A stretch of 64,000 nucleotides of DNA. Origin: Hesseltinella vesiculosa (taxonomy: Eukaryota > Mucoromycota > Mucoromycetes > Mucorales > Cunninghamellaceae). Position 1 is the first letter of the stretch; each line of letters opens with the position of its first letter. Below the pieces are notes generated by a model. The model made no database searches and was not told the DNA's origin. It saw only the letters and a list, made by a program, of their open reading frames with translations. Both the position numbers and the translations under genes were made by a program. Location: positions 124,001 to 188,000 of the forward strand of contig MCGT01000037.1 of the NCBI GenBank assembly GCA_002104935.1, given 5' to 3'. Shown here in pieces: positions 55,927 to 64,000 of this stretch.

Positions 55927-58900
55927 TGCCTCCTCTCATACCCATTCTCTCTATACCTGATCATCTCCTTGTGCCCCCCCCCCTCGGTTCCTCCAAACTG
56001 GAGACTTTTCAAAACAGACATCGGCTCAATCTCCTTTTTTGCTTGTCACTTTCTCCCTTTTGGTCTTCCTCCTTTATCATAAAACTATTCGCTGCGCATG
56101 AAAATAATGCGAGTGATCTGTTCTTTCGTCATGAACCTGTTTGTTTGTTGGAAAGCTTAACGAGTGTTTTTCTTTTCATAAAGCAAAGGTGGCCCAAGTG
56201 ATCTGGACCCCTAAAAAGTGATCCAAGCGGCCATAATCATCGACTCTTCTTGACGTGTTACAGTATTTGACTCCACACCTGATGTCCTACTGATTCAAAT
56301 GCTGATCACCCCATCTAGATCAAAGCTTAACCTTATTGCCTATCTAATTTTTTTTTTTTTAGTCTTGCATTGCGAATAAAAAAATTCGACGTGGTTGGCG
56401 CAAACGACGAGAAGTGAATAGGAGAGGGATGCCCTAGGCCATTGTTCTTTTTCATGAGATCAGTGTGGTCAGAAATGGCAGACACGAAAAGTGCGGTGGT
56501 CCAATAGGAGGGATATGTGAGGGCACAGATTTTTTTTTTGTTTGTTCTGGCCAAGCACGGGCAAAGCACAGTGAGGGTCATGAACCCCTTGATCTTCTTA
56601 CTGCACTCCTAAACTCTAAGAAAAAAAAAACCACCAATTTGGTTTACCATTGTCAAAAGCGTATTTCATCAGATAGATAAGCTATTTTTTTTCTGGCGTA
56701 AAATCGATCTACATCTACATCTACGAAAAAAGCCAAAGGTGTTGTTAAATGACAAAAAATAAACCTTCATGACAACAAGCCCTTGGATCGGGCGAAAGCG
56801 TTCGTCGTCAACGAGAACCTTTGTTGAATCAGGTCCAAAAACTGGGCTCGGCTGGCTTTCAATTGCCTTTTCGTCTTCCTCACCGCGCATTGCGCTTTAT
56901 TTTTTTTCCATTTCTTTACTCCCTTTGTGTAAGTGCAAGGTGGCTATGCCACGCCTGGCATTGTCCTTTTTTTTTAATATTAGTCATGGAAAGTCAAGAA
57001 AAAACAGGTTTTGACGAGATGATGGTTTATTTTTGAACATCACTACGTCTGCTTTTTTTTTTTTTAAGCTCGTCCCTGGCCCTGCAACAACCTAAAAAAA
57101 AAAAATCAGGGCGCCCTAAATGGCCAAAGGTCCCTCTCACACGAGAAGCTTTTTTTCTCAAGGCACGGTGATATTCGTTGGAATGGGAAATACCCTTGCG
57201 TCCATGACCTTGGCCAGAAAAAAAGCACCTCCTTTCCCTTTTTCGAACACATCGTGAGTTCATGTTTTTTTACGCCCATTCTCGGTCAATTTTTTTTCAA
57301 TCCGCCAAACTGAATGGTGACATGGATACATTCATGGTCAAGAATGAAAATGGACCGAGGATTTTACTGGAAATCGTCTACAAGGTACAGGACAGTGGCT
57401 GAGGTAGCACAAAAAAGTATAAAAAGTGACGATGCGCCCACGTTCAAAAAAAAAAAAAAAAGGTCCCTGGCAACTCTTTTTGCCTCCTTGGCAGGCTCCT
57501 GGCTTTCCAGCCCCTGCCCTGAACTCCCTTTTCGTAGGGTCAAAGCCGAAATGAGATAGGGATGACAAGAAAGATATCTGTGGGTAATGCGGGTTTGAAA
57601 AGGAGGTAAGAAATGGGATTTGTTCTCCGTATGGCATGATTTCATGATCGATCCCATTTTTTGATGATGGCTGTTACCATCTGGTGTCATTTATTTCTAT
57701 TTTGACGCGAGCTATGCAAACTTGGCATCAAATTTGAACCAGACATGCCGAGAGAAAACATTGCTTTTTTTTTTTTTTCCTGACAACGTTTCAAGCAACA
57801 CAAAATGGAAACGGCACCATGCAATGTCTTGTCAACTTGTGACACGTCCACCAAGGTACCTTTTTTGATGGTGATCATGCACAGCTTTTTTTCGTGACGC
57901 ACATACAATACACCTTTTTTTGTTCTTTTTAGGTAAAAAGGTGGCTTTCCATGCTCCTATTTTTTTATTTTTTTTTTGGATCCCGTCGGATCGATAGAAA
58001 CGCCGGCTATCGAGGAAGGGAATCAGAGGCTGTTCGTAGATGAGAAACGGGGCAAGTTCCACGAATCAGTGGAATTGAGAAAGAAATCAAACAATACCAA
58101 CATATTAAAATGAATTAGCCATTCTCCAGATTTGATTAAGTTTCCCCAAGACTTCTAAAAAAGGAACAGCCGTTCTTATTCTCTTTTTTTTTTTGACACT
58201 CACAGTAACATCGTGGTCCAGAGCGAGAGGAGACGGATAGAGGAGTAGCTCCTAGATATACATCGTACACTAATGTATGCTTTGGATAGTTGTCCCTGTT
58301 GACCCAACTTCCAGTGACAGTACCCTTGTGTGGATAGAAAAAGGCGAGGCGGGATTCAATAAGAAGATCCTGGAACACGCTTCCTCCTTTTTTTTAATTT
58401 TTTTTTTGAAGTGGTTAGGTGGGACCTTGACCCCCTTCTCTTTGACGTTTTATTGGTTTGTGCACAGCATTTTGACTAATTGTTTGTTTGCGTCTAGAGG
58501 AAACTCCTTTCGAGAAGCATGGGAAAGCTGCGTGGAAAAACAAAACGTCCTTTTTCCAAAGCTCCCGAGATTTTTTCTTTTTGTGGGTTGAAAAGAGGAG
58601 TTTTTATTTTTTATTTCTTTTGGCATTGTGAGAGGAGTCATATGCAAAAGAGGGGACTTTCTATTGTCATGGGAAAAAGGTCTGTGATCCATGACACAAA
58701 AAAGAAAGAACCCGGATATGGCTGATGTTTTTGTAAAATAAAAAAAAAAAAAGTTGTCATGTCACAGTTTGATCTGATCAAGTGAGATGTGTTGTTATGC
58801 AATGGTATGATTTTTTGTTGTTGTTCTGTGTTGCTTCGCCTTGATCCCTTTTTCCCGAAAAAAAAAACGTAAAGTGACGAGTTGTCAATTGGAAAAAAAA

Positions 58901-59370
58901 ATAATAATAATAATAAAATAAAACATGCCAATGTGTCGATATATTATACATCAATTTGTTACCAAGATTGATGACATGAAAAGAAAATTACAGAATGGGA
59001 TTCTCATATTAAAAATGGGGGACACCCAGAGTGTGGTAGGTGAAAAAAAAAGGGGAGTTCCGCTTTCTTACGCAGGGAAATTCATAGAAAATAGGAGCAA
59101 TAGCCATCCCCCCAAAATCCACTCTTCCCCTATTTCACTCTCTTCTTTGTCTCTCTTTTCCCCTCTCCACTCCCCCACTTTTTCTCATGTCAGCTTTTTT
59201 CCTATAAAAGACAGCATCATTTCTTTTTTTCTTTTTTGTGTTTTTTCATTCATTTGACATCTACAGCTCTCTATTGAACATCTCTCTTACTTGTTTGCTT
59301 TTTATTATTTCGCTTGTTTTTAACTCTTCCTTTCTTTTTCTTTTATTTAATTTTATTTAATTTCTCCAAT
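55927..59370. other. 3.4-kb stretch without recognisable genes
   Basis: Many A/T runs and short frames, none with family resemblance, consistent codon use or good splice signals. Includes an (AAT)n patch at about 58901-58915. The last 170 nt is the leader of the next gene. It could hold non-coding RNA or regulatory DNA, but nothing specific is visible. Confidence 0.55.
59203..59210 (+). promoter_or_regulatory. TATA box (TATAAAAG)
   Basis: Consensus TATAAAAG in a pyrimidine-rich context 161 nt before the ATG of the small Myb gene, a plausible core promoter with a leader of about 130 nt. Confidence 0.5.
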
Positions 59371-60013
59371 ATGAAGAGTAAGTTGATCGAGAAAAAAAAA
59401 AGATTCATGCAACCCGTCTTCTGCGGAGATTTAAACCTGAACTGACAACCTATTTTTTTTAGTTGCCGACATCCTTAACCCTTCCTTTGCTCCCAACATG
59501 TTGTCCCCACCCTTGTCGCCTAAAATGGACGATGACAAGATGTTGCACCAAGGCAAACCACGCAGTCGATTCTCCGAGTTTGAAGATGCTATCATTTGTG
59601 AAGGTGTTGCCAATGGTTTGACGTGGGGCCAGATCTCCAGCAAGCTTCCTCACCGCAAACGTGCCACTTGTTTCAATCGTTACCGTACCTTGCAAGGCAT
59701 CCGCAAATCACGCAAACGCGTCGACAAGTCCTTCCACCACAAGTACACGCCTCCATCACCTCACTCACCCTTGTCACTGTCGCCTTCTTCCTCCTCCACC
59801 ACTTCGTCTTGGATCCCCACCACGCCTCCATCCGATCTTTTCTTGTCCTCCTTCCCGGTCTATGCTTCCTCCTCTTCACCTACTTCGGCCGGACCCCATC
59901 CACCTATGACCACCCATGATTCCTTCTTTCGCCGACTTTCCGAGCCTACCAAAGAAATCCATCGTCTGCCTCCCATCTATCAGCACCGACGACACGACCA
60001 GTACCTTCACTAA
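59371..60013 (+). CDS. Small single-repeat Myb/SANT protein
   Basis: Exon 1 is only 7 nt (59371-59377, ATGAAGA) and is followed by GTAAGT; exon 2 is 59463-60013. Together they give 185 residues. A single Myb-like repeat spans about residues 37-82: SRFSEFEDAIICEGVANGL, then WGQISSKLPHRKRATCFNRY. A basic tail (GIRKSRKRVDKSFHHK) and a Ser/Pro/Thr-rich C-terminal half (probable disordered activation or interaction region) follow. Likely a transcription factor. The splice is inferred from phase and signals; without it the exon 2 ATG at 59499 would still give the repeat. Confidence 0.78.
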
Positions 60014-60427
60014 AAACTCCGCCTCCCCCTCCCTCCTCTTCTTATTTAATTGACCACCCCCACCCTACAGCAAGACATAAAAAGAAATAGCACTTGTTAG
60101 ATACCAAGCAAAACTAATCTCCTCCCCTTCCCTTCTTAATCACACCTCTCATCGCTCTCTTTTTTTTATTACTGTATATACAAATTTGATTTTTTTTTCT
60201 CTATACATGCTTCTACCCCAATCGAATATATCATATGATGTCGCAATTTATTGTCACCTGTGGCTCCTCTTTTGCCGCGCTTTTTTTTTTTTTGATCAAC
60301 CCCTTTTTTATAATCATTTATGCCGATGACCTTTTTCATCTCCCTGATCCAATAAAAATGTATTCAGACTTCATTTTTCTTTATTGACAAAAAAAAAAAA
60401 AGTTCATGAAACCCTCGTTCTTTTTTT
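60014..60427. other. Convergent 3' flanks
   Basis: Lies between the stops of the small Myb gene (plus) and the type I membrane protein gene (minus). A/T-rich with an AATAAA near 60352. No gene is seen. Confidence 0.55.
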
Positions 60428-61689
60428 TTAATCTTGCTTGGGTAAAGAGGTGGCTGTCAAGACAACCCCTGAAGAGGTTGAGGAGCCCAATTGGTACATG
60501 AATGAGAGAACACCAAAGGTGACCAAGACCAAGAGCACGCCAGTCCAGAACAACAGCTGGAAGTCGCTAACGATATCCACTTTTTTCTCTTGAGGTGCAC
60601 GTTTGCTGGCACGATGGGTAAAAGGCGTCACCACCACCGTGGTGCCTTGCTCTTCAAGCATACTGGGAACCACTTGTTGAATCAGACCATGAGCCTGTTG
60701 ATACACCTTGGATGATGGGCCATGCTCCTCGCCCAATTGTTGCAGTCCTGTCAGTTCCAACACCGAGTTCTTCTTGTCCTTCAGCCATTGGTGAATGGCT
60801 TCCATATCTTTCATAAACGTTTGGTCCGCCTACCGGAAGAGGTGTCAACCGGCCATACTTTTTTTCTTTTTTTTTTTACCTTTTTGCCCGCGTCTAACAA
60901 GTGGGTGTCCATCATGGAGCCGAAATGTGTTTGGAAGGAATGCTCGAGGTCTTGATTGTTGGTATCGTCGCCCAGAAGGGTATGCACCTTTTCACCAGCA
61001 TTGTCTACAAGTTGACCCAAGGTATCCAATGCAATATCAAAAAAGGATCGGCCATTGTTTTCCTTGACGTACATCGAAGGCGCGCCAAACACTGTGGATT
61101 AGTAAAAAAAAAAAAAAAAAGGACTTGGGGTCAGTGGCAGTGGCACAAAAAGAGACAAACAAAAAAAAAACGATGTCCATGGAAAAAGAGGGGGCAGTAG
61201 GCGTTTCATGTTTTTTTTTCTGGTTGCTGAATGCAGGTGTTTTCTTGCTTACCATGTTGGTCGGCACCTTGTAGAATGACCATGGAATGTTGCGAAGACG
61301 TATCGAAAAGGTCAGCGGGAAGTTGTTTCAATGACGAATGATGCCATAGCTGCTCGAGGCCATCCAGAGCATCTTGGACATGGACAGCAGCCCAGTGAAA
61401 CACAGGGTGATGTTCACTTGTACCAGTCCAGTGGGCCATCCATGTTGAGAACGTGTTGAGCGACACTTCAGGGATATCTTGAGAGTTGGTCACCACCGAT
61501 GAAAAATACACAGATGATTTGGCTACAAAAAAAACGAGGCATGAAACGTATAAAAAAGGATGAGTTCCCACATGCAACAAACGTCAGCGTCAGCAGCACG
61601 ACACTGATGAACAATACTGGTCAATGCAACATACCCATGACATTGGTGGCCGATAAAAGGGCTAGGCCAGCAGTGACAGTGAATTTCAT
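60428..61689 (-). CDS. Signal-peptide, single-pass type I membrane protein, family uncertain
   Basis: Exons 61689-61635, 61522-61253, 61091-60880 and 60829-60428 join to 312 residues. MKFTVTAGLALLSATNVMA is a clear signal peptide. A luminal domain of about 230 residues follows (SSVYFSSVVTNSQDIPEVSL, GAPSMYVKENNGRSFFDIAL, a helix-rich stretch). One membrane helix lies near the end (FQLLFWTGVLLVLVTFGVLSF), with a short tail ending LPKQD. Topology and the FWTGVLL membrane segment recall the V-ATPase accessory Ac45/Voa1/Big1 group, but I see no decisive motif. Likely ER or vacuolar. Divergent from MRPL46, with 194 bp between start codons. Confidence 0.7.
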
Positions 61690-61883
61690 TGTGTACGAAA
61701 AAGTAGTGAAGAGCAAAAACGAAAGAAAAAGCGACACCCCTTTTTTTAAAAGCGAAGATGCCTGGCGGCGGGCTGTGGACAGCCAAAAAAAAAACACTGT
61801 CACGTTTTTTTTTCGGCTTGTCTTTTTTTTTTTTTTTTTTTCTTCCCCCAGCTCCACCTTTTTCCCTAGTAGATCTATTTACC

Positions 61884-62731
61884 ATGATGAGCCGTCGATT
61901 GTTTACCACCAGCACCCGATCATTACAGCAACAAACACCTTTAAAGATCAAGAATAGCCGTATTGCTGCTTCTGTGATTTTGACTCGAGCACCGCAAATC
62001 ACCCGGGATGCCACCCCTTTTGAAATGGCCTACTTTGATTACAAGGAAAAACAAGAACGAGCAGCCGCCTCTGTGTTCCCTCAAGAATTCTACTTCAAAA
62101 AGGGCACGCTTGCCGAACGACGATGGAAGGAACAAGTCGAAGCCCGCAATGCTGCCATGAACGATCCCTCGCTGTCTTTGACCGACGCCGTCGACCAAAC
62201 CCGTGCCAGTGAAGATGCCGATGGCGCCGCCGCCGCCGCCGCACCTGTCGTCCAGGCCGACCGTATCACCAAGGCCGACAAGGAAAACGATATCAAGAAA
62301 CTCGATCGTGCCCTGCAACAAAACCTCTACCTGATCGTCAAGCAACAAAACAAATGGCAATTCCCCCAAACAGACATGCAAGCCTCTGAATACCTGCACG
62401 AAGTAAGCTCCTCTCCCCCTTCAAACCATCATCGCTGACCCTTCTCTTGTCCCTTTAGGCTGCTGAGCGTCATCTGAAAGAAGCCTGTGGTCCAGATATG
62501 GATGTATGGTTTGTCGGTCGCCAACCCATCACGCATTACAAGGAAAGCCCCTCTCGAAAGGAAGACACCGAAGGCCTCAAGGTCTTCTTCATGAAGGCCC
62601 GCATCTATGCTGGTCAGGTGAAGCCCAGCAAGGATGTCTCGGACTTTGCCTGGTTGACAAAGAAGGAGCTCGTTGATTACCTTCCCTCTGAATACTACAA
62701 TTCTATCAAAGATAGCTTAAGTGATTTGTGA
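61884..62731 (+). CDS. MRPL46: Mitochondrial large-subunit ribosomal protein mL46
   Basis: Exons 61884-62402 and 62459-62731 join to 263 residues. The N-terminus MMSRRLFTTSTRSLQQQ is a mitochondrial targeting sequence type (basic, Ser/Thr rich, no acid). The Nudix-like core includes QNKWQFPQ, AAERHLKEACG, VWFVGRQPITHY and KVFFMKARIYAG. It then runs to the DFAWLTKKEL block typical of mL46 (yeast Mrpl17). A run of Ala (nt about 62225-62245) lies in the middle. Structural component of the mitochondrial large ribosomal subunit. Confidence 0.92.
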
Positions 62732-62920
62732 TCGCTCTCCTTTCTCCTCCTTTTTTTTACATTTGTATACTGACCCACTACCCCTCGCTTGTCCATTTAG
62801 ATTCTCTTTTTTTTTTTTTTTTTTTGTAAAGCATACACCCTCTTTCATTATTAAAAACAAAAAAAAAAAAAAAATCGTATTCATGGCGACCCCTCTACTT
62901 TAATATATCATTGGGAGGAT

Positions 62921-64000
62921 TCATAGAACAACCGATCGTCGAGAAGGATTCAAAACAAGGGCCGATTTCATTTTTTTTAGCAGTGGCCGACACTCTTGCA
63001 TAAGCGTAGATTTACTGGCTGGTGATAACAGAGTGCTATTGAAAAAAGACGAGGACAGCCGCCGAACATTGACGACCGGCTGGCCTTGGGCATTATTGGG
63101 AATCCACCTGCGCAGTTTTTTTTCCAACACCATCGACCCCCGGGTGGCCCGATAGCAGTCAGCACACAGCAATTGCGATGTATATACTTTGTCCAGAAAT
63201 GGCCAACCATCAAACGTCTCGAGGCAATGTGTGCAGTCGTATTGCACTTGGTCATTACCCTGGATCAACTCCGGCCACGTTGCCAGCCCATGCTGCTCGG
63301 CCTGTTCGTAATGGGCAGCCATCAGCCGCAGGTCAGTCCACTGGTCGTCGTCTTGCAGCAGCGATGGTGATGAAGCCGAGGCCAGCCGGTCCAATGCTGG
63401 CGAAGAGCTGGAAAAGAGCGAAGGCGTGCCAGGCGTCGGAAACGAAGGCGACCGACCCAGCCGTTGCTGTAGCCAGATCAGGCAAGGCTGCAGGTGGCGA
63501 GTATCAAACTGGCACCAGAATCCTTGGGCTTGGAGCAGGTGCTGCACAAGCTGCCGCTGTTGGGTCAGCGCCAGACTGGCGTCTTTGTGTTGTTGGTCCA
63601 GGCGAGCCAGCGTTTGCTGCGCACCCATCCAGCTCTGCTGCTGGTCCTTGAGATCTGCTCGCACTTGTTCGATGGCATGGTGCAGATCCGACAGGTCTTG
63701 CTCCGCCACGCTGGTCTTGTCCCGCGCCCGTAAGTATTTTTTCTTCAGCTGGGCATTGATGACCGGCAGCCGGTACAGATCATGGTACTGACGCTCGCGC
63801 TTGGCTCGTTTGTCGCGGCGCTGTTCACAGTAAGCCCGCACGTGCTGCAGCTGCCGCTCCAGCTCCGTCAGGTCTTTCTCGGTCTCCCGTTGATCCTTGC
63901 AAAACTGACGCCGTCGAAGCTCGTGATCATCCATGTCATCCTCCAGTCGCTGCATCAGTTGCTGCTGGCTGTGTCGGAGACGGCGGTAATGCTGCTGCAA
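62921..64000 (-). CDS. Coiled-coil protein with paired-Cys module, 5'-partial
   Basis: Open frame running off the right edge; the C-terminal 359 residues are visible. The first half is a charged coiled coil (HSQQQLMQRLEDDMDDHELR, then Gln/Leu/Arg-rich helices). After a Ser/Pro-rich spacer comes a compact module YDCTHCLETFDGWPFLDKVY...LLCADCYRATRG with two CxxC pairs about 25 residues apart, likely one zinc site. The tail is basic and ends NPSRRSVVL. I do not recognise the family. It may be a regulatory or scaffold protein; the N-terminus outside the window would decide. Confidence 0.75.
   Translation of the reverse strand: MQQHYRRLRHSQQQLMQRLEDDMDDHELRRRQFCKDQRETEKDLTELERQLQHVRAYCEQRRDKRAKRERQYHDLYRLPVINAQLKKKYLRARDKTSVAEQDLSDLHHAIEQVRADLKDQQQSWMGAQQTLARLDQQHKDASLALTQQRQLVQHLLQAQGFWCQFDTRHLQPCLIWLQQRLGRSPSFPTPGTPSLFSSSSPALDRLASASSPSLLQDDDQWTDLRLMAAHYEQAEQHGLATWPELIQGNDQVQYDCTHCLETFDGWPFLDKVYTSQLLCADCYRATRGSMVLEKKLRRWIPNNAQGQPVVNVRRLSSSFFNSTLLSPASKSTLMQECRPLLKKMKSALVLNPSRRSVVL

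Noticed and set aside
57027..58592. Several 75-105 codon frames in the 3.4-kb gene-poor stretch
   Set aside because: All contain homopolymer-encoded Phe or Lys runs, begin mostly at non-ATG codons, and lack any recognisable motif.

Overview
The window is nuclear DNA of a filamentous fungus, most likely an early-diverging one (Mucoromycota, perhaps Mucorales). The reasons are short GT-AG introns of about 50-130 nt in most genes, fungal genes throughout (Epl1, Pob3, Tah18, Pmt2, a GH18 chitinase), a complete IP3-receptor/ryanodine-receptor-type calcium channel of a kind I do not know from Ascomycota or Basidiomycota, and remnants of a LINE, a Crypton-like tyrosine recombinase and a PD-(D/E)XK protein. 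The species cannot be named from sequence alone. Homopolymer A/T runs of 9-41 nt are common; many lie directly upstream of splice acceptors.

Layout. 1-13.4 kb: FGAM synthase (5' end outside the window), APC11, proteasome subunit Rpn5, Sec13, a type II membrane fucosyltransferase-like enzyme and protein O-mannosyltransferase Pmt2. 13.6-23.1 kb: one 24-exon gene for a 2,648-residue IP3R/RyR-family channel. 23.1-28 kb: a gene-poor stretch with a diverged repeat, then a 62-residue Lys-rich protein ending in CCCCHHH and a 614-residue VEP-repeat protein ending in a CaaX box. 28.5-37 kb: Dss4/Mss4, Tah18, Epl1 (NuA4) and Pob3 (FACT). 38.1-51.9 kb: a chitinase gene and a PPP1R21-like coiled-coil gene frame a tandem duplication. 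Its middle holds a truncated PPP1R21 copy fused to a truncated chitinase copy, with transposon insertions in both units. 52-64 kb: a nine-repeat Myb/SANT protein, ribosomal protein eL6, an APC13-like protein, 3.4 kb without recognisable genes, a small Myb protein, a type I membrane protein, mitoribosomal protein mL46, and the 3' part of a coiled-coil/Cys-pair protein.

Functional links are loose, as usual in eukaryotes. Secretion and cell wall are represented by Sec13, Dss4, Pmt2, the fucosyltransferase-like enzyme and the chitinase; chromatin by adjacent Epl1 and Pob3; the anaphase-promoting complex by APC11 and APC13; Ca2+ release by the channel. Exon borders were derived by hand from GT/GC-AG signals and reading-frame continuity. 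For the spliced genes whose exons I summed, total length is a multiple of three.
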